16,062 nt of DNA from an uncultured Eggerthella sp. GTDB lineage: Bacteria; Actinomycetota; Coriobacteriia; Coriobacteriales; Eggerthellaceae. The notes below the pieces were generated by a model. That model made no database searches, was not told the origin of the DNA, and was given only the letters and a program-made list of their open reading frames with translations. Positions 7,369 through 13,801 of the stretch are shown here, piece by piece (position 1 is the first letter of the stretch; the number at the start of each line of letters is the position of its first letter). Location: the NCBI GenBank assembly GCA_900548955.1, contig URMQ01000028.1, positions 1 through 16,062 of the forward strand, written 5' to 3'. A program made the translations under genes and the position numbers.

Positions 7369-7526
7369 GCATCAAGTATTACGGGCATCAAGCAATACAG
7401 GCGTCAAGCATTAACAGGCGTCAAATAGTATAGGCGTCAAGCAGTGCAGGCTCTAAGTAGTACAGATGTCGAGTATTACAGGCGTCAGGCAATATAGGCA
7501 TATAGGCGCCAAGTAATTTAGACATC
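7369..7526. repeat. 16-bp degenerate tandem repeat array
   Basis: About ten imperfect head-to-tail units fit the consensus GGCGTCAAGYANTACA. Most are exactly 16 bases; one is 15, one 17 and one a half unit of 8. The array begins immediately at the ilvC stop codon and ends before the operon terminator, so it is inside the 3' untranslated region of the ilv mRNA. A 16-base period cannot encode a repeated peptide, which argues for a non-coding element. Function unknown. Confidence 0.8.
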
Positions 7527-7537
7527 TTAAATTTGGC

Positions 7538-7570
7538 AGAAGGTCGTCCCTGTGGCGGCCTTCTGTTCTT
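7538..7570 (+). terminator. Terminator of the ilv operon
   Basis: An 11-bp stem (7538-7548 with 7554-7564, three G-U pairs) with a 5-base loop is followed by a T-rich tail, GTTCTTT. It lies 170 bp after ilvC, beyond the repeat array. The T-run is interrupted, so efficiency may be moderate. Confidence 0.75.
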
Positions 7571-7653
7571 TAAACTCAACTCTATATTAAATCACCGTTG
7601 ACCTAGTGCCCTATAGGCAGCTCAAACAAAATAGCTTCTTCCATACAGCTTTT

Positions 7654-7801
7654 GCATGAAATATCCCGTTATGTACGCAGTTGCTTCACCAATTGAGAAT
7701 TCGCAGTAATCAACAGCAAAAAAATGGTAACCAAGCATAGTAGTTATTCTGTTGATCTTTAATTACTGGGCAGATCACGTACATAACGGGAGATTTCGTA
7801 C
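7654..7801. repeat. 148-bp imperfect palindrome (MITE-like)
   Basis: Outer inverted repeats of 26 bases (7654-7679 and 7776-7801) match at about 22 positions. Their core, TCCCGTTATGTACG, is perfectly repeated in inverse (7664-7677 and 7778-7791). A second, inner pair follows (ATCAACAG near 7718, CTGTTGAT near 7750). There is no ORF inside. The size and terminal repeats suggest a small non-autonomous transposable element or a long regulatory hairpin. No clear target-site duplication was seen. Confidence 0.55.
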
Positions 7802-7831
7802 ATTTTTTAACGAATAAAGTAAGCCATAATA

Positions 7832-7868
7832 GAAAGCGTAATTGCTGGTATACAACAATTACGCTTTC
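7832..7868. terminator. Perfect 13-bp hairpin, possible terminator
   Basis: GAAAGCGTAATTG (7832-7844) pairs with its exact complement at 7856-7868 around an 11-base loop. It lies about 105 bases downstream of the Gfo/Idh gene on the minus strand and could end that transcript, but the T-run is poor in both directions. It could instead be a protein-binding dyad. From 7869 to 7973 I see nothing further that I can support. Confidence 0.45.
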
Positions 7869-7973
7869 GGATGGTGCGAATATAAGCGTTTTATTGAAAC
7901 TGTTTTGATGGATGCAGATAAAAGCGCTTTACCCTCGCCTAAGATCATCTATGGCAAGAAAGTATCCGTAACG

Positions 7974-9047
7974 TTACTTACGACTTTCGCGCAGAGCCTT
8001 CATTTGCTCGCGAGCGGTGCAGGTAATACGAAGCGTTCGCATGGCAGAATCAAGGGTACTGTAGCATTTTGCTCCAGGAACACCGCGTAATTCGTTCACG
8101 ATATCCTGCGCTTGACCAAGACCGGGGTAGGATTGAACTTCAGGTGTTACCTCCCAGGTTTTTAGTTCGGCTTCTTTGCGTACGCCGCCCATAACTCCTT
8201 CGTGAGCTACCGCGTTTTCGTCGGCAAGTGCTTCGAAATGAAGGGGGGCGGCATTGTCGTAGTAAGAAAATTCAACACTGCCTTTGTCTCCGTAAATCAA
8301 GAAGCGATCGATTGCTTTATAGGTTGCATAGCACCAGGTACCAGAAACCATTACGCGGTTTTTGGTAATACCGGAAAGAGATACGGCATCTTCGCCAGGA
8401 TAGAATCCAGTTTCATTGGTAACTTCCAATTTGAAATCAACCAAAGGACCAGTCAAAAAGTCAATCAAGTCCAGCATGTGAGCGTCGCCCTCGTAGAAAT
8501 GGCTGCCGCCTGAAATCTCGGGGCGCACACGCCAGGGTTTTTGATCTTTGGGAAGCATTTCTTCTGCGGTTTGGCGTTGGGTACGAATTACTTGTACACC
8601 ACGAATCTTGCCAATAGTGCCCGCATCAAGCAACTTCTTTAATTCGCGATAACGAGGCATGCCGCGGCGGTAATGCGCAGTAAAGCAGCGAGTACCCGAT
8701 TCTTCAAAAGCGGCATGTATTTCTTCTGCTTCTTCCCAAGAAAGCGCGATGGGCTTTTCCAGATAGCAGTGCTTGTGTGCTTGTGCTATCTGAATTGCAT
8801 ACTGCTTATGAACATTGGGCGGAGTGGCAACATAGATAATATCCACCTCAGGATCGGCAAGTAATTCATCCAAAGTGTCGTAGGCATGTCCGTGTCCATG
8901 ACGCTTACACCAATCTACTGCTTTGCTTTTGGTGCGATTCCAGATGCCTGCCAGTTCAGAGTCTTCTGCTAAATAGAACGCTGGTCCGTTTTTGGTTTCG
9001 ACGACATCTCCGCATCCGATGATGCCCCAGCGAATTACCTCTTTCAT
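7974..9047 (-). CDS. Gfo/Idh/MocA-family NAD(P)-dependent oxidoreductase
   Basis: This 357-aa protein belongs to the glucose-fructose oxidoreductase/inositol dehydrogenase family. These enzymes oxidise or reduce sugars, sugar acids and inositols with NAD(P). The N-terminal Rossmann fold shows GIIGCGDV (8-15), VATPPNVH (73-80) and the hallmark EKP (97-99), whose lysine is catalytic. The C-terminal alpha/beta domain carries GGSHFYEGDAHMLD, a variant of the family's GG...D.G.H..D motif with the expected catalytic His. No signal peptide is seen, so it is cytoplasmic. AGGGGGA lies 4 bases before the ATG. It stands alone, without transporter or kinase partners, so the substrate cannot be inferred. 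Confidence 0.92.
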   Translation of the reverse strand: MKEVIRWGIIGCGDVVETKNGPAFYLAEDSELAGIWNRTKSKAVDWCKRHGHGHAYDTLDELLADPEVDIIYVATPPNVHKQYAIQIAQAHKHCYLEKPIALSWEEAEEIHAAFEESGTRCFTAHYRRGMPRYRELKKLLDAGTIGKIRGVQVIRTQRQTAEEMLPKDQKPWRVRPEISGGSHFYEGDAHMLDLIDFLTGPLVDFKLEVTNETGFYPGEDAVSLSGITKNRVMVSGTWCYATYKAIDRFLIYGDKGSVEFSYYDNAAPLHFEALADENAVAHEGVMGGVRKEAELKTWEVTPEVQSYPGLGQAQDIVNELRGVPGAKCYSTLDSAMRTLRITCTAREQMKALRESRK

Positions 9048-9102
9048 ACAATCCCCCTAAATAGTTTGTTGATTAGGAAATAGGGAAGCTTATTTGCCTT
9101 TT

Positions 9103-9118
9103 ATTGTAGATGTCTACA
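9103..9118 (-). promoter_or_regulatory. Perfect dyad, possible operator of the oxidoreductase gene
   Basis: TGTAGA-TG-TCTACA (9105-9118) is a perfect 6+2+6 inverted repeat. It lies about 60 bp upstream of the oxidoreductase start and overlaps a possible minus-strand -10 (TACAAT, 9103-9108). The placement suits repression, as for GntR- or LacI-type regulators. Inference only. Confidence 0.35.
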
Positions 9119-9172
9119 GGGTAAATGTTGCATGAAAAAACATACGGTTATTGTTCGAATCAATGCATCTTT

Positions 9173-9325
9173 ATGATGAATCGCTTGGGTGGTGTCGTAA
9201 GGGCTGTCTTAGAAGTTGCCAAATATATCCTTGAAAGCAATTATGCTATTGACCCAATATGTATGCTCGTCCACGTAATACATAAAGGTTTAACAAATAA
9301 ATGTCTCTCTATCGTGGTAAAGTGA
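9173..9325 (+). pseudogene. Possible remnant of a Panacea-domain (DUF4065) protein
   Basis: A short frame of about 50 codons contains VLEVAKYILES, very like the start of Panacea/SocA-type antitoxin-associated proteins. It continues with ICMLVHVIHKG, which could be a decayed form of the family's LQKLVYY segment. It then stops, whereas family members are usually well over 100 residues. No ribosome site is seen before the ATG codons at 9173 and 9176. The match is from memory and weak, and chance similarity is quite possible. Confidence 0.2.
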
Positions 9326-9373
9326 CCAGCACTACCAAGTTGATAGAGTCTTGTGCTGCAATTGGAAACCTGT

Positions 9374-9469
9374 GCGAAAAGCGGAAACTTTCGCGAAAAG
9401 CGGAGACTAGCGTGAAAAGTAGAAACTTTCGCGGAAAGCGGAGACTAGCATAGAAAAGCGGAGACTAGC
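9374..9469. repeat. 19-bp tandem array of alternating unit types
   Basis: Five head-to-tail units start at 9374, 9393, 9412, 9431 and 9450, the last with one extra base, and a decayed sixth follows. Two forms alternate. Type A ends GAAACTTTC and type B, GCGAAAAGCGGAGACTAGC, ends GAGACTAGC. The order is A-B-A-B-B, which implies duplication of a 38-bp A-B pair. The array ends about 60 bp before serC and probably lies in or near its promoter region. Confidence 0.8.
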
Positions 9470-9530
9470 ATGAAAGCCAACTTGGGTGTTTTGTTCAAAC
9501 TTAGACAACGCAGAGAAAGGACTTGGCTAA

Positions 9531-10613
9531 ATGGGAAGGGTGTATAACTTTTCTGCAGGCCCAGCGGTACTTCCTGAAGAGGTATTGCGTGAAGCCGCTG
9601 ATGAAATGCTCGATTACAAAGGCACTGGCATGTCAGTTATGGAAATGAGCCATCGATCAGCAGCGTTTAAGGGCATTATTGAAGAAGCTGAAGCAGATCT
9701 GCGTGAGCTTATGAATATTCCCGATAACTATCATGTACTGTTTTTGCAGGGTGGTGCAACGCAGCAGTTCGCAGCAATTCCAATGAATCTTATGCTTACG
9801 GGCAAAGCAGACTATATCGTATCGGGTTCTTGGTCTAAGAAGGCTTACAAGGAAGCAAAGATTTTTGGCGATGCTCGCCTAGTTGCTTCTAGCGAAGACG
9901 AAAACTTCTCTTACATTCCTAATGTTGACGAGTTGGAATTCGATCCAGAAGCAGATTACGTCTATATTTGTGAAAATGAAACTATCTACGGCACGCATTA
10001 TCACAAGTTGCCTGATACGGGTGATGTGCCTTTAGTAAGCGACGTTTCTTCTTGCTTCTTGTCTGAGCCTATTGATGTTTCAAAGTATGGTTTGATCTAT
10101 GGCGGTGTTCAGAAGAACATTGGTCCAGCTGGTGTAGTAATTGTTATTGTTCGTGATGACCTGGTAAAGGAAGAATGGCTTCCCAATACACCAACTATCA
10201 TGCGCTATAAAACTCAGGTAGATGCAGATAGCATGTCTAATACGCCTCCTTGCTATGGCATTTATATTTGCGGCAAGGTGTTCAAGTGGTTAAAGGCACA
10301 GGGTGGTCTTGAAGCCATGAAGAAGCGCAATGAAGAAAAGGCTGCTATTTTGTATGACTACCTTGATTCAACCGACTTCTATACCGCAACCGCACGCAAG
10401 GAAGATCGTTCTATCATGAATGTCCCCTTTGTTACGGGCGATGCTGATTTGGATGCCGAATTCGTAGCAGGTGCAAAGAAGGTTGGAATTGAAAATATCA
10501 AAGGACATCGTACCGTAGGTGGCATGCGTGCAAGTATTTATAACGCTATGCCTATTGAGGGTGTGCAAGCCTTGGTTGACTACATGAAGGAATTCGAAAA
10601 GGCTCATTCGTAA
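9531..10613 (+). CDS. serC: Phosphoserine aminotransferase
   Basis: SerC is a PLP enzyme that transfers an amino group from glutamate to 3-phosphohydroxypyruvate in serine synthesis. It can also act in pyridoxal phosphate synthesis. The 360-aa length is normal. Seen are the family N-terminus NFSAGPAVLPEEVL (6-19), HRS (41-43), the cofactor phosphate-binding GGATQQF (74-80), D171 in SDVSS and the PLP lysine K195 in GGVQKNIGPAG. AGAAAGGA at 9514-9521 is the ribosome site. serA, its common partner, is not adjacent. The gene is divergent from the oxidoreductase and convergent with the hydrolase gene downstream, so it is transcribed alone. Confidence 0.96.
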   Translation: MGRVYNFSAGPAVLPEEVLREAADEMLDYKGTGMSVMEMSHRSAAFKGIIEEAEADLRELMNIPDNYHVLFLQGGATQQFAAIPMNLMLTGKADYIVSGSWSKKAYKEAKIFGDARLVASSEDENFSYIPNVDELEFDPEADYVYICENETIYGTHYHKLPDTGDVPLVSDVSSCFLSEPIDVSKYGLIYGGVQKNIGPAGVVIVIVRDDLVKEEWLPNTPTIMRYKTQVDADSMSNTPPCYGIYICGKVFKWLKAQGGLEAMKKRNEEKAAILYDYLDSTDFYTATARKEDRSIMNVPFVTGDADLDAEFVAGAKKVGIENIKGHRTVGGMRASIYNAMPIEGVQALVDYMKEFEKAHS

Positions 10614-10685
10614 AGCGCTAAAAGCGTGAATATAAACTTACGAAGTTGAATTAAAGTCGCATCAATTACAAAAGGCGCTTAACCA

Positions 10686-10722
10686 AAAGGCGGTCGCTCT
10701 TTAAAGAAGGGGGACCGCCTTT
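10686..10722. terminator. Bidirectional terminator between serC and the hydrolase gene
   Basis: AAAGGCGGTC (10686-10695) pairs perfectly with 10713-10722 over 10 bp, around a 17-base loop. T-rich sequence flanks the stem on both strands. It lies between two convergent genes and can serve both. Confidence 0.8.
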
Positions 10723-10736
10723 ACTTTGAAGCGCTC

Positions 10737-12011
10737 TTAATCCTTGGAAAACTTTGTAGATAAGTATTCCTGAACGCTCTTGCTTGCGTCTTGTACGTTC
10801 TGTCCAATATTGCGTCCAGCTTGGTTGGCGGCGATAACAGCCAGAGATCCGAGTGCATTACGCAAAACAGTGCCCGATTCGTTGTCTAAATTTTGGGCAG
10901 CTTTTGAGATAAGGGGGATTATTTTAATTCCTCCAAAGAATAATTCTGTAGCATTGGTGATACCCGAAACTTCAATAGCTTTGAAAAGAGCATCGACTAT
11001 TTCAGCGGCTTCATCGTCGGAATATTGGGCGAGCCATTCAGAGAACACTTCATCAAAAAAATCTGCACTATCGGCGATCTTTTCTGTGTAGCTGAAATCA
11101 TTCATTTGAGCATTGAGATCCCAATTAAAAATGCTGTGCTGGTCAAATCCGTGCTCTTGAGCTTTGACGATGCGGGCTGGAGCAGGGCAGTCCATAAGCA
11201 TGCCTACGATAGACTCTTCAGGGATAGTGCGATCTATGCGACCGTTTAAGCGAGCCCATTCTTCTGATGAAATAGCACCCCTTTTAAAGCCAGGAGCATC
11301 GTGAACGAAAACAGTGTCAATTCGTTGTTGGACGTCTGAACTTGCTTTTAGCGCTGCATACAAAGCCAAGTTTCCGCCTTTGGAATGTCCACCAACGTAG
11401 AGGCGTTGTGGAAGATGTGGTGCGACAGTTTCTAAATAGCGAAGTGCCTGCGCTTGCGCGGGAACAGGGGAAGTGTATGCCATATTAAAGTTTTCGCGCC
11501 ATCCCGTAATGGAAGTATCGGTTCCACGAAAGCCAATATAGGCGAATTCGTTTTGAGCATTCTTGCTGTTGTAGACAAAAGTTATGGCAGCAAATTGATT
11601 GCTTGTTTTCTTGTCGAAAATACTCAAATAATCCTGTAAAGATAGAAATCTAAATCGTGGGCTTGCGGCAAGTGCTACAAGAATGGATTTAATCCTTTCA
11701 GGCACTAAACCAGTAAACATTTCTGAATAACGCTCTGCGCGAAGAAGATTTACAAATCGCGCTGCAGGCTGCTTGGTTTTGCTTTGTTTTGAATTTTTTG
11801 TGAGAGTGTTCAGTAGCTTGGTAAGACTTGCTTTGCTAGTAAAACCAGTCTTTCGTTGCTGTTGTGCTGCTGACTCATCGGGATTAAGTGGGGGTACTAA
11901 TCCTTCACAGCGTACCATGCAAAATTGTGAAAGTACAGCGGAATCTATTACGTTAAACGGTAGGTTTTCAAAGGAGCTAAATTCGTTTTCTAGGTAATCA
12001 AGAATGTTCAT
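10737..12011 (-). CDS. Mbeg1/DUF2974-like alpha/beta hydrolase
   Basis: This 424-aa protein resembles the Mbeg1-like (DUF2974) lipase/esterase family. The nucleophile elbow is GHSKGG (208-213) with catalytic serine S210, preceded by the FRGTD motif (161-165) that usually shapes the oxyanion site. A likely acid residue is in VHDAPGF (237-242), and a histidine downstream in EHGFDQHSIF completes the triad. The N-terminal MNILDYLENEFSSFENLPFNVIDSAVLSQF is typical of the family. No signal peptide or membrane helix is seen. A Lys/Gln-rich linker covers about 50-85. The true substrate is unknown for bacterial members. AAGGAG lies 6 bases before the ATG. It is monocistronic, and its start region faces that of rpsA. 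Confidence 0.85.
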   Translation of the reverse strand: MNILDYLENEFSSFENLPFNVIDSAVLSQFCMVRCEGLVPPLNPDESAAQQQRKTGFTSKASLTKLLNTLTKNSKQSKTKQPAARFVNLLRAERYSEMFTGLVPERIKSILVALAASPRFRFLSLQDYLSIFDKKTSNQFAAITFVYNSKNAQNEFAYIGFRGTDTSITGWRENFNMAYTSPVPAQAQALRYLETVAPHLPQRLYVGGHSKGGNLALYAALKASSDVQQRIDTVFVHDAPGFKRGAISSEEWARLNGRIDRTIPEESIVGMLMDCPAPARIVKAQEHGFDQHSIFNWDLNAQMNDFSYTEKIADSADFFDEVFSEWLAQYSDDEAAEIVDALFKAIEVSGITNATELFFGGIKIIPLISKAAQNLDNESGTVLRNALGSLAVIAANQAGRNIGQNVQDASKSVQEYLSTKFSKD

Positions 12012-12134
12012 GAACAGCTCCTTAACCGCATTTGAGCTTTAGTGACAAACTAGTAGCCCCTGCAATAGTCCTTACAATAGCGGGATTTCAAACAAAGCCC
12101 CCATAAGACTTTTGAAGGTGTTTTTATGCCTTGA

Positions 12135-12178
12135 ATTATAAGGGTATCAGGATGTGCTGTTCTATACGTGTAGTACAG
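12135..12178 (-). promoter_or_regulatory. Candidate promoter of the hydrolase gene with an overlapping dyad
   Basis: On the minus strand a consensus TATAAT (12135-12140) lies about 125 bases before the hydrolase start. The -35 position (12158-12163) reads AGAACA and falls inside a 22-bp dyad: CTGTTCTA (12157-12164), six bases, then TAGTACAG (12171-12178), with seven of eight pairs matching. A repressor bound there would block the -35 region. Inference. Confidence 0.45.
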
Positions 12179-12206
12179 GAATAACGAAGGTAACAAAATA
12201 TCAAAA

Positions 12207-12261
12207 TGTAAACACCTGCTCTGTAAAAATGTAAACCCGTGTAAATTACAACAAAAATGTA
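12207..12261. promoter_or_regulatory. Cluster of ATGTAAAC-like motifs before the rpsA promoter
   Basis: AAAATGTAAAC occurs at 12203-12213 and 12226-12236, with looser copies GTGTAAAT (12239-12246) and AAAATGTAG. TGTA begins at 12207, 12230, 12240 and 12258. The two best copies are 23 bases apart. They lie just upstream of the rpsA promoter, where an activator or an A-rich UP-like element would act. Confidence 0.4.
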
Positions 12262-12290
12262 GAAGAAGGCCTCTTTCCGCTTCGCCCATA

Positions 12291-12299
12291 TGCTATACT
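12291..12299 (+). promoter_or_regulatory. Extended -10 promoter of rpsA
   Basis: TGCTATACT is a good extended -10 (TG-n-TATACT, hexamer 12294-12299). The -35 position is weak (CTCTTT at 12271-12276), as is common with extended -10 promoters. It predicts a 5' leader of about 147 bases before rpsA. That leader contains the palindrome CTACGCGTAG and a short GTTTG/CAAAC hairpin, which may relate to translational control. Confidence 0.65.
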
Positions 12300-12452
12300 T
12301 TCCTGGTCTGTCAAGAGGCAGGCATTGAAACTATAGGCCCCCGAGACATGTTTGCTGTTGGCGCATAGATCTACGCGTAGCATGCATGGTTAATGTTTGA
12401 AACCGCAAACACGTACGAAGGGTCCCTGATTACATTTTGAAAGGGGTCCGTT

Positions 12453-13616
12453 TTGACCGAAATCAAGAACACCTCCGTCATTGATTTTGAGGACATTTCT
12501 GATGAGGAAATGAATCAGATGATCGATGGCACCTTGACCGACTTCGACGAGGGCGATCTTATCGACGGTACCGTTGTAAAGATTGAGCATGACGAAGTTC
12601 TCGTTGACATCGGATTCAAGAGCGAGGGCGTTATTCCTGCTCGCGAGCTTTCCATCCGCAAGGACGCAGATCCTTCAGAGGTTGTAAGCCTGGGTGACAA
12701 GCTTGAGGCACTGGTTCTCCAGAAGGAGGACAAGGACGGCCGCCTCATCCTTTCTAAGAAGCGCGCAGAGTACGAGCGTGCTTGGATTCAGGTTGAGGAT
12801 AAATTCAAGGCTGGCGAAGTTGTTACTGGTGAAGTTATCGAAGTTGTTAAGGGCGGTCTGATCCTGGACATCGGTCTGCGTGGCTTCTTGCCTGCATCTT
12901 TGGTTGACCTTCGTCGTGTTAAAGATCTTTCTGCATATCTTGGCACCGAAATCGAAGCTCGTGTTATTGAGATGGATCGCAACCGCAACAACGTTGTTCT
13001 TTCTCGTCGTGTTCTTCTCGAAGAAGGCCGCAAGAACGAACGTGCTGAAATTCTGGAGAAGCTGTCTAAGGGCATGCGCCTGAAGGGCACTGTTTCCTCC
13101 ATCGTTGACTTCGGCGCATTTGTTGACCTTGGTGGTATCGACGGTTTGATTCACATCTCCGAGCTTTCTTGGAGCCATGTAAATCATCCTTCCGAGGTTG
13201 TTAAGGTTGGCGAAGAAGTTGAGGTTGAAGTTCTCGACGTTGATCTTCAGCGCGAGCGCATCTCCTTGGGTCTCAAGCAGACCACCGAGGATCCTTGGAC
13301 CAAGCTCGTTGAAACCTATCCTGTAGGAACGGTTGTAGACGGCAAGGTTACCAAGATTGTTCCATTCGGTGCATTCATCGAACTTGGTGCAAATGTTGAA
13401 GGCCTTGTACACATCTCTGAGATGGCCATGAAGCACATCGATTCACCTGCTCAGGTTGTTCATGTAGGCGATGCTGTTAAGGTAAAGGTTATGGACGTAA
13501 ACGTAGAGCGCCGTCGCATTTCCTTGTCTATGAAGGCAGCTGCTGAAGAGCTGGGCATTGAAATTGAAGTAGCTGAACCTGAAAACAAGGAAGAAGCTGC
13601 TGCTGACGCTGAGTAG
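12453..13616 (+). CDS. rpsA: 30S ribosomal protein S1
   Basis: This RNA-binding protein helps the 30S subunit engage mRNA. The 387-aa protein has four S1 (OB-fold) repeats at about 34-104, 121-187, 207-275 and 292-361. The last two have the best consensus, VDFGAFVDLGGIDGLIHISELS and VPFGAFIELGANVEGLVHISEM. An acidic N-terminal 30 residues and a short acidic, alanine-rich C-terminus flank them. E. coli S1 has six repeats; four is usual in Gram-positives. The start is TTG at 12453, chosen because AAAGGGG ends 6 bases before it and no in-frame ATG fits. The gene is more GC-rich and favours GAG, CTC and GTT codons more than its neighbours, as expected for high expression. Confidence 0.95.
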   Translation: MTEIKNTSVIDFEDISDEEMNQMIDGTLTDFDEGDLIDGTVVKIEHDEVLVDIGFKSEGVIPARELSIRKDADPSEVVSLGDKLEALVLQKEDKDGRLILSKKRAEYERAWIQVEDKFKAGEVVTGEVIEVVKGGLILDIGLRGFLPASLVDLRRVKDLSAYLGTEIEARVIEMDRNRNNVVLSRRVLLEEGRKNERAEILEKLSKGMRLKGTVSSIVDFGAFVDLGGIDGLIHISELSWSHVNHPSEVVKVGEEVEVEVLDVDLQRERISLGLKQTTEDPWTKLVETYPVGTVVDGKVTKIVPFGAFIELGANVEGLVHISEMAMKHIDSPAQVVHVGDAVKVKVMDVNVERRRISLSMKAAAEELGIEIEVAEPENKEEAAADAE

Positions 13617-13647
13617 TACTCAGAATAGCACGCGCCTAAGCATTTAT

Positions 13648-13685
13648 AAAAGCGAGATCACTTTGGTGGTCTCGCTTTTTTGTTT
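13648..13685 (+). terminator. Terminator of rpsA
   Basis: AAAAGCGAGATCAC (13648-13661) pairs over 14 bp (one G-U) with 13666-13679 around the TTTG loop. A long T-rich tail runs from the stem to about 13690. This is a strong intrinsic terminator, so coaE is not expected to rely on the rpsA transcript. Confidence 0.92.
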
Positions 13686-13728
13686 GTTTTTAATTTGTCC
13701 TATATGCCCGCTTTAATAAGTGATGCTT

Positions 13729-13755
13729 AGCGGGACGATACTTAATCGTCCCGCT
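13729..13755. terminator. Perfect 11-bp hairpin ending the minus-strand gene
   Basis: AGCGGGACGAT (13729-13739) pairs perfectly with 13745-13755 around a 5-base loop. It sits 47 bases after the stop of the 407-aa minus-strand gene, in the right place for its terminator, but the T-run on that strand is weak. On the plus strand it would follow the rpsA terminator and be redundant. Confidence 0.5.
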
Positions 13756-13801
13756 TACGTTTTGCAACTAAATAGCTTCTACAAGTGGCAGAGACAAATT
13801 G

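Noticed and set aside
7369..7526. CRISPR array.
   Set aside because: Units are contiguous 16-mers with no unique spacers and no cas genes are present.
7842..8090. 82-codon plus-strand frame with a plausible-looking middle (EYKRFIETVLMDADKSALPSPKIIYGKK).
   Set aside because: It begins with TTG inside a perfect hairpin, has no ribosome site, and its second half is antisense to the oxidoreductase gene. No family recognised; at most a relic in 7869-7973.
9374..9469. CRISPR array or replication iterons.
   Set aside because: There are no spacers. No replication gene, DnaA boxes or AT-rich unwinding region is seen nearby, so iterons are unsupported.
12675..13436. 253-codon minus-strand frame inside rpsA.
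   Set aside because: The plus strand encodes four clear S1 domains; the antisense frame has no domain or ribosome site.
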